Position numbers and translations under genes: made by a program. A stretch of DNA of 64,000 nucleotides. Origin: Shewanella sp. KX20019 (lineage in GTDB: Bacteria; Pseudomonadota; Gammaproteobacteria; Enterobacterales; Shewanellaceae). The DNA is taken from assembly GCF_016757755.1 (NCBI RefSeq), contig NZ_CP068437.1, positions 1,984,001 to 2,048,000 of the forward strand. Reading direction: 5' to 3'. Position 1 is the stretch's first letter. Every line of letters starts with the position of its first letter. Under the pieces are notes generated by a model, which was given only the letters and a program-made list of their open reading frames with translations, searched no databases and was not told the DNA's origin. Below are positions 18,679-26,338 of this stretch, piece after piece.

Positions 18679-18703
18679 ATACTTGACCAATTCACTAGGT
18701 TTT
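18679..18703 (+). promoter_or_regulatory. upstream IscR type-1-like box
   Basis: Starts ATACTTGACCAATTCACTAGG. It follows the E. coli type-1 IscR consensus with about five mismatches, mostly at its 3' end. It directly abuts the stronger box at 18704. Confidence 0.6.
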
Positions 18704-18728
18704 ATACTTGACTAAATTACTCGGGTAT
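18704..18728 (+). promoter_or_regulatory. IscR type-1 box of the isc promoter
   Basis: The 25-bp box begins ATACTTGACTAAATTACTCG and ends GGTAT. It matches the consensus ATASYYGAC-TRWWWYAGT-CRRSTAT at 24 of 25 positions. It ends 40 bases before the chosen iscR start. [2Fe-2S]-IscR would repress here when clusters are plentiful. Confidence 0.85.
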
Positions 18729-18768
18729 GATGAAATTACCCTATGCTTTTTTGGGAGACGTAGTAGCA

Positions 18769-19230
18769 ATGAAACTTACATCTAAAGGTCGATATGCTGT
18801 CACTGCAATGTTAGATGTTGCAATGCACTCTACCGATGGTCCAGTACCATTAGCGGACATTTCAGAGCGTCAAGGGATCTCTCTATCTTACCTAGAACAA
18901 CTTTTCGCAAAACTAAGAAAAAATGGGCTTGTATCTAGCGTCCGTGGCCCAGGTGGCGGATATCGCCTAGGTACCGACGCAAGCGAAATTTCTGTGGGTA
19001 TGGTGGTACGAGCGGTTGATGAGTCTGTTGATGCCACTCGTTGTCAGGGCAAGGGTAACTGTCAAAGCGGAACTCGATGCTTAACTCACTCTTTATGGGG
19101 AGATTTAAGCTCACAGATTTCAGATTTTTTAAACGGCATTTCACTTGCCGGGTTAATGAAAAAAAGAGATGTGCAATTTATCTCGGTCAAACAGGATAAA
19201 TTGCAGCAGGAACAGAGGGTTAGCGTTTAG
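18769..19230 (+). CDS. iscR: iron-sulfur cluster regulator IscR
   Basis: Rrf2-family repressor sensing cluster status. The start is set at ATG 18769 (MKLTSKGRYAVTAMLD), the family N-terminus; an ATG at 18727 would place coding sequence over the IscR box. 153 aa. A winged helix covers residues 1-65 (PGGGYRLG). The cluster ligands are C92, C98, C104 and H107, the same numbering as in E. coli IscR. It is the first gene of iscRSUA-hscBA-fdx and likely autorepressed. Confidence 0.96.
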   Translation: MKLTSKGRYAVTAMLDVAMHSTDGPVPLADISERQGISLSYLEQLFAKLRKNGLVSSVRGPGGGYRLGTDASEISVGMVVRAVDESVDATRCQGKGNCQSGTRCLTHSLWGDLSSQISDFLNGISLAGLMKKRDVQFISVKQDKLQQEQRVSV

Positions 19231-19312
19231 CGGTCTCTGTTATTAATATAAAAATAATTTTTGTACGTTGTAAGTGGTAGCACAATGGCTACCACAAAGT
19301 ACGGAGTGTGTG

Positions 19313-20527
19313 ATGAAGCTACCTATCTATTTAGATTATGCTGCGACGACGCCGGTTGACCCTCGCGTTGCAGAGAAAATGATGCAATGTATGACTATGG
19401 ACGGCATTTTTGGTAATCCAGCGTCTCGCTCTCACCGTTACGGTTGGCAAGCAGAAGAAGCCGTTGATATTGCTCGTAACCAGATTGCGGACCTTATCAA
19501 TGCCGACCCGCGTGAAATCGTATTTACCTCTGGTGCGACAGAGTCTGACAACCTAGCGATAAAGGGCGTTGCTCACTTCTATCAGAAGAAGGGCAAGCAC
19601 ATCATCACCAGTAAAACAGAACATAAAGCGGTGTTAGATACCTGTCGTCAGCTTGAGCGTGAAGGTTATGAGGTCACTTATCTTCAGCCTGAATCGAGCG
19701 GTCTTATCCCTGTTGCTATGATTGAAGCGGCAATGCGTGAAGACACACTACTGGTTAGTATTATGCAAGTTAACAATGAGATTGGTGTCATTCAAGACAT
19801 CGATGCCATTGGTGAACTTTGTCGTTCACGAAAAATTGTCTTCCATGTTGATGCTGCACAGAGTGTTGGCAAATTGCCAATTGATGTTCAAAAGACAAAA
19901 GTCGATCTGATGTCTATCTCTGCTCACAAGATGTATGGTCCAAAAGGCATTGGCGCATTGTATGTTAGCCGTAAGCCTCGCATTCGTTTAGAAGCGGCTA
20001 TGCACGGTGGTGGACATGAACGTGGTATGCGCAGTGGCACATTAGCGACACACCAGATTGTGGGTTTCGGTGAAGCTGCAGCCATCGCAAAAACCGACAT
20101 GGAGTCAGATAACCAGCGCATCCGCCGTCTACGTGACAAGTTATGGAATGGTATTAATCACATTGAAGAGACCTATATCAATGGCGATAAAGATCAAAGA
20201 CATTGCGGTAGTTTAAATGTCAGCTTTAACTTCGTCGAAGGTGAGTCTTTGATGATGGCGCTTAAAGATCTTGCTGTTTCATCTGGTTCAGCGTGTACTT
20301 CTGCGAGCCTTGAGCCAAGCTACGTGCTTCGTGCTCTAGGCTTGAACGATGAGATGGCGCATAGCTCGATTCGATTCTCACTAGGCCGCTTTACGACTGA
20401 TGAAGAGATCGATCATGCAATAGAAACAATTAAAGAATCTATTGGTAACTTAAGGGAGATGTCTCCGCTTTGGGAAATGTTCAAAGACGGAATTGACCTG
20501 GACTCTGTCCAGTGGGCACACCATTAA
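19313..20527 (+). CDS. iscS: cysteine desulfurase IscS
   Basis: PLP enzyme converting cysteine to alanine and passing sulfur to IscU, TusA, ThiI and others. The start at ATG 19313 (CGGAG 6 bases before) gives 404 aa, identical in length to E. coli IscS; the frame opens upstream at 19274. The PLP lysine is K206 (SAHKMYGPKG) and the persulfide cysteine is C328 (SSGSACTSASLEPS), both at the E. coli positions. Confidence 0.98.
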   Translation: MKLPIYLDYAATTPVDPRVAEKMMQCMTMDGIFGNPASRSHRYGWQAEEAVDIARNQIADLINADPREIVFTSGATESDNLAIKGVAHFYQKKGKHIITSKTEHKAVLDTCRQLEREGYEVTYLQPESSGLIPVAMIEAAMREDTLLVSIMQVNNEIGVIQDIDAIGELCRSRKIVFHVDAAQSVGKLPIDVQKTKVDLMSISAHKMYGPKGIGALYVSRKPRIRLEAAMHGGGHERGMRSGTLATHQIVGFGEAAAIAKTDMESDNQRIRRLRDKLWNGINHIEETYINGDKDQRHCGSLNVSFNFVEGESLMMALKDLAVSSGSACTSASLEPSYVLRALGLNDEMAHSSIRFSLGRFTTDEEIDHAIETIKESIGNLREMSPLWEMFKDGIDLDSVQWAHH

Positions 20528-20567
20528 CCTTAACGATATTAACGAATAGATAAACTGGAGCAGTATC

Positions 20568-20951
20568 ATGGCTTATAGCGAAAAAGTAATAGATCATTAT
20601 GAGAATCCACGCAACGTTGGTTCGTTTGATAAAAACGATTCATCAGTTGTCACTGGAATGGTTGGCGCACCCGCTTGTGGTGATGTAATGAAGCTACAGC
20701 TGCGCATTAATGATAATGGTATTATCGAAGATGCTAAGTTTAAGACATACGGTTGCGGTAGCGCGATTGCGTCTAGCTCATTGGTCACTGAATGGGTGAA
20801 AGGTAAAACAGTTGCAGAAGCTGGTGCTATTAAGAACACCGACATCGCTGAAGAACTAGCATTACCCCCTGTTAAAATTCATTGTTCGATTTTGGCTGAA
20901 GATGCCATTAAAGCTGCTCTGGATGAGTATAAAACAAAGCAATCGAAGTAA
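20568..20951 (+). CDS. iscU: iron-sulfur cluster scaffold IscU
   Basis: Scaffold on which [2Fe-2S] clusters are built. 127 aa. The ligand cysteines C37, C63 and C106 and the aspartate next to C37 (ACGDV) are in place. The HscA recognition motif LPPVK is at residues 99-103. It sits between iscS and iscA in the standard order. Confidence 0.98.
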   Translation: MAYSEKVIDHYENPRNVGSFDKNDSSVVTGMVGAPACGDVMKLQLRINDNGIIEDAKFKTYGCGSAIASSSLVTEWVKGKTVAEAGAIKNTDIAEELALPPVKIHCSILAEDAIKAALDEYKTKQSK

Positions 20952-20965
20952 TACCTGGAGTTAAG

Positions 20966-21289
20966 ATGGCAATTAGTATCACTCCCGCAGCGGCAGATCG
21001 AGTTAAAAGCTTTTTAGCTAGTCGCGGCAAAGGTCTAGGCTTACGTTTAGGGCTAAAAACATCAGGCTGTTCTGGTATGGCATACATACTGGAGTTTGTT
21101 GATGACTTGAACGATGATGATGAGCTTTATGATGTCGATGGTGTGAAAATCATTATTGATGCAAAGAGTTTTATCTATCTTCAAGGGATTGAGTTGGACT
21201 TCATTAAAGAAGGCCTTAACGAAGGTTTCCAATTTAACAACCCTAATGCTAAAGGTGAATGTGGTTGCGGTGAGAGTTTCACCGTATAA
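20966..21289 (+). CDS. iscA: A-type iron-sulfur carrier IscA
   Basis: Carries iron or clusters from IscU to targets. 107 aa, with the three family cysteines C35 (TSGCSGMAY), C99 and C101 (ECGCGESF). It lies 14 bases after iscU. Confidence 0.97.
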   Translation: MAISITPAAADRVKSFLASRGKGLGLRLGLKTSGCSGMAYILEFVDDLNDDDELYDVDGVKIIIDAKSFIYLQGIELDFIKEGLNEGFQFNNPNAKGECGCGESFTV

Positions 21290-21306
21290 GCTTTAAAAGT
21301 TAAACT

Positions 21307-21831
21307 ATGAATTATTTTGAGCTGTTTAGTTTATCTCCTTCCTTTGATGTCGACACCGCCATCCTTGCAGAGCGCTACCGCGATCTGCAAAGGGCGGTTC
21401 ATCCCGACAAATTTGCTAATGCAAGTGAACAAGATAAACGCTTGTCAGTACAACGTACTGCACAAATCAATGATGCCTTTCAAACATTGAAAAACCCAAT
21501 CCAACGCGCTGAGCACTTATTGGCCCTTAAAGGGCTAGAGTTAAGTCACGAGTCTACTACGCTTAAAGATACTCAATTTTTAATGCAGCAGATGGAGTGG
21601 CGAGAGTCTCTTGAAGAGATTAGCGATAGTGATGATCCTGAAACTGAAATAGAAGCGCTTTATGCGTCTTTTGAAGCGTTTGCAAAGCCGATCACAGCAG
21701 CACTAAAAGTGCTATTGTTGAGCGATTTAGCCGCTGAGCATTTGCAGGCCGCGGAGCAAATTCGTAAACTTAAGTTTATGGCAAAATTACAAGACGAGTT
21801 GGCAAGAGTGGAAGATACGCTCTTAGATTAG
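21307..21831 (+). CDS. hscB: Fe-S co-chaperone HscB
   Basis: J-protein that brings IscU to HscA. 174 aa. The N-terminal J-domain has HPD in the stretch RAVHPDKFANASEQDKR (about residues 31-47), and the C-terminal three-helix domain binds IscU. It is placed between iscA and hscA. Confidence 0.96.
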   Translation: MNYFELFSLSPSFDVDTAILAERYRDLQRAVHPDKFANASEQDKRLSVQRTAQINDAFQTLKNPIQRAEHLLALKGLELSHESTTLKDTQFLMQQMEWRESLEEISDSDDPETEIEALYASFEAFAKPITAALKVLLLSDLAAEHLQAAEQIRKLKFMAKLQDELARVEDTLLD

Positions 21832-21903
21832 CCAGCTTGTTTTCATTTTATAATGCTGTTGGCTCAATAATCTTGAGCCAACATTTTTTTAAGTTGGATA
21901 TAT

Positions 21904-23766
21904 ATGGCACTTTTGCAGATCGCAGAGCCTGGACAGACTGCTGCTCCCCACCAACACCGTCTTGCAGTGGGCATCGATTTAGGTACAACCAACTCCTTAG
22001 TTGCCGCCGTTCGAAGCGGTGAAGCAAACACTCTAGCAGATGAGAGCAATCTGCATTCATTGCCGTCTGTGGTTCGATATAGCCAGGATGCAATCTTTGT
22101 TGGACGTGAGGCCGAAGCCTTTTCAGCGCAAGATCCACAAAACACCATTGTGTCGGTTAAGCGTTTTATGGGCCGTAGCCTTGAAGATATTCAGTCAGGT
22201 AGCCAAACATTCCCTTATGTTTTCGAAGCGAGTGAAAACGGACTGCCGATATTTGTGACGCCTAAAGGTAGAGTTAATCCAGTACAAATCTCAGCGGAGA
22301 TCCTAAAACCGCTAGTACAACGTGCAGAAGCGACTCTCGGGGGAACCTTAGAAGGCGTCGTTATTACTGTGCCAGCCTATTTTGATGACGCGCAGCGTCA
22401 AGGCACCAAAGATGCGGCAGCATTAATTGGTGTTAAAGTGCTGCGTTTACTCAATGAGCCGACTGCAGCGGCAATCGCCTATGGGTTAGACTCTGGTAAA
22501 GAGGGGGTCATTGCTGTTTATGATCTTGGCGGCGGGACGTTCGATATCTCAATTCTTCGATTGAATAAAGGGGTATTTGAAGTCTTAGCAACCGGTGGTG
22601 ATTCTGCGCTCGGTGGTGATGATTTTGACCATATGCTACAAGCTTATTTCCAACAAGAGTGGTCACTGCAGGAATTAAGCGCGAGTTTAAGTCGTAAGTT
22701 GCTTATCGAAGCTCGTCGCGTTAAAGAAGCATTAACCGACAATGAGAGCACGACAGCAACCGTCGTTGATGACAAGGGTACTGAGCTGTCATTAACCGTT
22801 TCTCGTGTAGTATTTGACAGCATGATCAGCAAATTAGTTAAGAAAACCGTTTCAAGCTGTCGCCGTGCACTGCGTGATGCCGGTGTGAGCACTGAAGAGG
22901 TGCTAGAAACTGTCATGGTCGGTGGATCCACGCGAGTACCACTTGTACGAGAAGAGGTGACTAATTTCTTTGGTAAAACGCCTTTAACATCGATCGATCC
23001 TGATCGTGTCGTTGCTATCGGCGCAGGGATCCAAGCAGATATTCTAGTGGGTAATAAGCCTGAATCCGATCTGCTGTTATTGGACGTTATTCCATTGTCA
23101 TTAGGCGTTGAAACCATGGGCGGGTTGGTTGAGAAAGTGGTTTCACGTAATACCACTATCCCAGTTGCTCGTGCTCAAGAGTTTACAACGTTTAAAGATG
23201 GTCAAACAGCAATGGCATTTCATGTTGTTCAAGGTGAGCGAGAACTCGTTGCAGATTGTCGTTCACTCGCTAAGTTTACGCTTAAAGGGATCCCGCCGTT
23301 AGCTGCTGGAGCTGCTCATATTCGCGTGACATTCCAGGTCGATGCTGATGGATTACTCAGTGTAACGGCAATGGAGAAATCAACGGGTGTTAAAACCAGT
23401 ATTCAAGTTAAACCATCATTTGGTTTAACTGATACTGAAATCGGCAGTATGCTAAAAGATTCAATGGCCAATGCTAAAGAAGATATTACTCGTCGTATGC
23501 TCGCTGAAAAGCAGGTCGAAGCTGCGAGAGTATTAGAGTCGCTTAACGCGGCTATAAGTAAAGATGGTCAGTTGCTAACAGCTGATGAACTTTCTTCTAT
23601 TCAGAGCTTTATGGCCTCACTAGCACAACTTGCAAGCGAACAAGACAGCGATGCTATTGAAAAAGCAATCGAAGCATTAGATAGCGTAACGCAGGACTTT
23701 GCTGCTAAGCGTATGGATAATTCAATCAAACTGGCCCTCAAAGGGCAGTCAGTTGACAATATATAG
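21904..23766 (+). CDS. hscA: Fe-S specialised Hsp70 chaperone HscA
   Basis: ATP-driven release of clusters from IscU. 620 aa. The nucleotide-binding domain starts at VGIDLGTTNSLVAAV (about residue 22) and includes IAVYDLGGGTFDISILRL and VMVGGSTRVPLVRE. The substrate-binding domain follows from about residue 390. It has the short Hsp70 length typical of HscA (E. coli 616). Confidence 0.97.
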   Translation: MALLQIAEPGQTAAPHQHRLAVGIDLGTTNSLVAAVRSGEANTLADESNLHSLPSVVRYSQDAIFVGREAEAFSAQDPQNTIVSVKRFMGRSLEDIQSGSQTFPYVFEASENGLPIFVTPKGRVNPVQISAEILKPLVQRAEATLGGTLEGVVITVPAYFDDAQRQGTKDAAALIGVKVLRLLNEPTAAAIAYGLDSGKEGVIAVYDLGGGTFDISILRLNKGVFEVLATGGDSALGGDDFDHMLQAYFQQEWSLQELSASLSRKLLIEARRVKEALTDNESTTATVVDDKGTELSLTVSRVVFDSMISKLVKKTVSSCRRALRDAGVSTEEVLETVMVGGSTRVPLVREEVTNFFGKTPLTSIDPDRVVAIGAGIQADILVGNKPESDLLLLDVIPLSLGVETMGGLVEKVVSRNTTIPVARAQEFTTFKDGQTAMAFHVVQGERELVADCRSLAKFTLKGIPPLAAGAAHIRVTFQVDADGLLSVTAMEKSTGVKTSIQVKPSFGLTDTEIGSMLKDSMANAKEDITRRMLAEKQVEAARVLESLNAAISKDGQLLTADELSSIQSFMASLAQLASEQDSDAIEKAIEALDSVTQDFAAKRMDNSIKLALKGQSVDNI

Positions 23767-23774
23767 GTTCCAAC

Positions 23775-24113
23775 ATGCCACAAATAGTATTTTTACCACA
23801 CGATGAATTATGCCCAGATGGTGCAGTTGTAGAAGCCAATGAAGGCGAAACTGTATTAGACGTTGCTTTGCGGAACGGTATCCACATAGAGCATGCTTGT
23901 GAGAAGTCCTGTGCATGTACAACTTGTCACTGCATCGTGCGTGAAGGGTTTGATGACCTGGAAGAGAGCGATGAGCTGGAAGATGACATGCTCGATAAAG
24001 CTTGGGGCTTAGAGCCTGAAAGCCGTTTGTCTTGCCAAGCTAAAGTACCCAATAGTGATTTGGTGGTTGAGATCCCTAAGTACACCATTAATATGGTCAG
24101 CGAAAGCCAATAG
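23775..24113 (+). CDS. fdx: ISC-system [2Fe-2S] ferredoxin
   Basis: Adrenodoxin-type ferredoxin donating electrons for cluster assembly. 112 aa. The ligands are in HACEKSCACTTCHC (C-x5-C-x2-C, about residues 42-55) plus the distal Cys in RLSCQAKV (about 87). It lies 8 bases after hscA and ends in a strong terminator. Confidence 0.97.
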   Translation: MPQIVFLPHDELCPDGAVVEANEGETVLDVALRNGIHIEHACEKSCACTTCHCIVREGFDDLEESDELEDDMLDKAWGLEPESRLSCQAKVPNSDLVVEIPKYTINMVSESQ

Positions 24114-24130
24114 CCTCCAACTAAAATATA

Positions 24131-24161
24131 AAAACCAGTAGCTAGCCTACTGGTTTTTTTT
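24131..24161 (+). terminator. intrinsic terminator after fdx
   Basis: AAAACCAGTAG, 5-base loop, CTACTGGTTTT with eight T. It lies between fdx and iscX, so iscX needs read-through or its own promoter. Confidence 0.9.
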
Positions 24162-24250
24162 GCTAAAAAATCGCTATTATTACTGCTTTCTCCTTCATCA
24201 TAATGAGATTGGTATTATACTCAATTCATGTTGAATCGACGGAGCTGGAC

Positions 24251-24448
24251 ATGGCACTTAAATGGATTGATTCGCAAGATATTGCACTTGAGCTTTTGGA
24301 GAGTTATCCGGACGTTAACCCTGAATCTGTTCGGTTTACCGATCTATGTGATTGGGTGATAAAACTCGAAGCCTTCGATGATGATCCTAACCACTGTAAT
24401 GAACGTATTTTGGAAGCTATTCAAGCTCACTGGATCGATGAAAAGTGA
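24251..24448 (+). CDS. iscX: Fe-S assembly protein IscX
   Basis: Small acidic regulator that binds IscS and iron. The start at ATG 24251 (GGAG 6 bases before, MALKWIDSQDIALELLE) gives 65 aa against 66 in E. coli; the frame opens at 24203. The acidic surface is rich in DxD (PDVNPESVRFTDLCDW). Unlike in many gammaproteobacteria it is separated from fdx by a terminator. Confidence 0.94.
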   Translation: MALKWIDSQDIALELLESYPDVNPESVRFTDLCDWVIKLEAFDDDPNHCNERILEAIQAHWIDEK

Positions 24449-24477
24449 GACTAATTGTCACCGACTGCTCAAGCTGT

Positions 24478-24493
24478 TGTGATCTAAATCATG
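24478..24493 (+). promoter_or_regulatory. CRP-like site upstream of the 56-aa His-rich peptide
   Basis: TGTGATCTAAATCATG matches TGTGA-N6-TCACA at 8 of 10 fixed positions. It is centred at 24485.5, 50 bp upstream of the FNR box centre. Confidence 0.55.
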
Positions 24494-24528
24494 TAAGTCG
24501 ATATCTAATATGTGAAAGAAACGTAGGC

Positions 24529-24542
24529 TTGATCAACATCAA
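24529..24542 (+). promoter_or_regulatory. perfect FNR/EtrA box with -10 element
   Basis: TTGATCAACATCAA is an exact TTGAT-N4-ATCAA. A -10-like TAGGCT lies at 24565-24570. If transcription starts near 24577 the box is centred close to -41.5, the class II activating position. Confidence 0.7.
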
Positions 24543-24646
24543 GTTTACCTTCAGTGTTTGATTTTAGGCTAGCGTCACTGTTATTACTTTACTACGCAAA
24601 GTGGTAAAAGTGATATGTTTCAGCCATTAATCAAAGGAACGTTAAT

Positions 24647-24817
24647 ATGAGCAAGTTTCTAATTCTAGCCTTCACACTACTCACTCCAACCTTAGCATTT
24701 GCCCATGAAGGTCATGGTGGCATCGGGTTATTTCATCACTTTATGGATCTCGCACCAGCATTAGCATTACTAGTTGTGATTGCAGCAGGCGTAATGTGGG
24801 TTAAAAAGCGTAAGTAA
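24647..24817 (+). CDS. small His-rich exported membrane peptide, 56 aa
   Basis: Found by reading the gap; below the usual ORF cut-off. AAAGGAA precedes ATG 24647. Residues 1-19 form a clear signal peptide ending AFA, followed by HEGHGGIGLFHH with four histidines in twelve residues. Then comes a hydrophobic helix (PALALLVVIAAGVMWV) and a basic tail KKRK. Predicted topology: His cluster in the periplasm, tail in the cytoplasm. A metal-binding or cytochrome-oxidase accessory role is imaginable from the histidines and the FNR/CRP promoter, but I do not recognise the family. Confidence 0.75.
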   Translation: MSKFLILAFTLLTPTLAFAHEGHGGIGLFHHFMDLAPALALLVVIAAGVMWVKKRK

Positions 24818-25033
24818 ATAGCACCTATAGTGGCAGAGTGTATTCCCTGAGCGTTAAGTTCATAAGCCAAGTTTTGAACAAATTCATCAATGAACTGTGA
24901 TCTGATTGGCTTTTATGCATTTACAAATAAGACTTATCTCAATTTGATAGCACTATAAGGGTAGGCAATTAAGCATTAATTTCGTATAATCCGCGCGAAA
25001 TTAAAACCCGTTTATTTAAGAAGGAAGCTTTTC

Positions 25034-25465
25034 ATGGCTATCGAACGTACTTTTTCTATCATTAAGCCTGATGCTGTTGCAAAAAACCACATTGGCGCTA
25101 TCTACAACCGTTTTGAAACTGCTGGCCTGAAAATCATCGCTTCTAAAATGGTTCATCTAAGCCAAGAACAAGCTGAAGGCTTTTACGCTGAGCACAGCGA
25201 ACGTCCTTTCTTTGGTGCGCTAGTTGCATTTATGACATCTGGTCCTATCATGGTTCAGACGCTTGAAGGCGAAAATGCTGTTCTTGCACACCGTGAAATC
25301 TTAGGTGCTACTAACCCAGCTGATGCTGTGGAAGGTACTATCCGTGCAGATTTTGCTGAAAGCATCGATGAGAACGCAGCACACGGCTCTGATTCAGTTG
25401 CTTCGGCTGAGCGTGAAGTAGCATACTTCTTCAGCACTGAAGAGCTTTGCCCACGTACTCGTTAA
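25034..25465 (+). CDS. ndk: nucleoside diphosphate kinase
   Basis: Balances NTP pools by transferring the gamma phosphate through a phosphohistidine. 143 aa, full length. The start ERTFSIIKPDAVAKN is canonical and the catalytic His is H117 in NAAHGSDS. AAGGAAG precedes the ATG. It is monocistronic with its own terminator. Confidence 0.98.
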   Translation: MAIERTFSIIKPDAVAKNHIGAIYNRFETAGLKIIASKMVHLSQEQAEGFYAEHSERPFFGALVAFMTSGPIMVQTLEGENAVLAHREILGATNPADAVEGTIRADFAESIDENAAHGSDSVASAEREVAYFFSTEELCPRTR

Positions 25466-25485
25466 TTTGAGACGTGTAAGAATCT

Positions 25486-25513
25486 AAAAAGGAGCCTTAT
25501 GGCTCCTTTTTTT
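25486..25513 (+). terminator. intrinsic terminator after ndk
   Basis: AAAAAGGAGCC-ttat-GGCTCCTTTTT plus further T. Confidence 0.9.
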
Positions 25514-26338
25514 ATGCTTTTTGATTAATCACTCCCTATAGGCATCGAAGTACTGCATATAGAGACATCTCAAATTCTTCCTTAGCCATTACTCCTCTAC
25601 TTCCCCCTATTTTATTGTGGCTGCCACAATGTTTTATTTCGGCCCTCCTAGCCAGATTAATGGCCCAACGCAAACTATGTTGCAGAAGCCTGCGTTATTT
25701 TTTCAGTGCTGTTAATTAAATTTGGATATTATTTGACCGTTAGTTTTTATTTGATAATGTGGCATTACAAACTTATTTGTTAAAAGATAGGTTGGTTCGG
25801 TTATTAATAATGTAGTGAAGGCTAATTGTTATGCAGTATTTAGCCTTCTTTTGCTGATTAGCGCCTTTTAATTGTTGCCAACTTGTTTAGCCCTAAGTGG
25901 CTACGCAATGTCTTGTTAAGTGATCTCTAAATTTTATTGTCTTTTCTTACTGCTTGTATTGTAATTATTATTTTTTATTTTGACCTATCTTGTACTTTGT
26001 ATTTCGTATTCAATATTTTGTATGTGTATGTTTTTTGTATGTTGAAATGTTAATACTTATAACAAGTGTAGCAAAATTGATTTATTTGTTATTTTAACGC
26101 GGTGACTTTGCATTGTTGGTATATGTCATTGTTTTAATAGTGTAATAATCTTGTTTTGTTAGGTTTGGAAATGTGACCTGTATCAATTTATGTCTTTTGA
26201 GTTATTTTTATGTAATTACTATTGACACTTTAGGTTATATTTAACAGTATTCATACCGAAGAAATTAACTTCTATAAATATTAAAAACATAAAAATAACA
26301 ATCTCGACGTGTAACGTGGAAAATTGAAGGGGAAATAT
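25514..26338. other. long AT-rich leader region before the TonB-dependent receptor
   Basis: About 825 bases without a supportable gene, strongly T-rich on the plus strand over 25720-26330. A TTGACA at 26222-26227 with a CAGTAT 17 bases later could be a promoter, leaving a 5' leader of about 80 bases. No Fur box or other operator was recognised. Confidence 0.5.

Noticed and set aside
22644..23156. 170-codon frame antisense to hscA
   Set aside because: hscA is a full-length conserved gene; the antisense frame is Ser/Thr-rich shadow coding.
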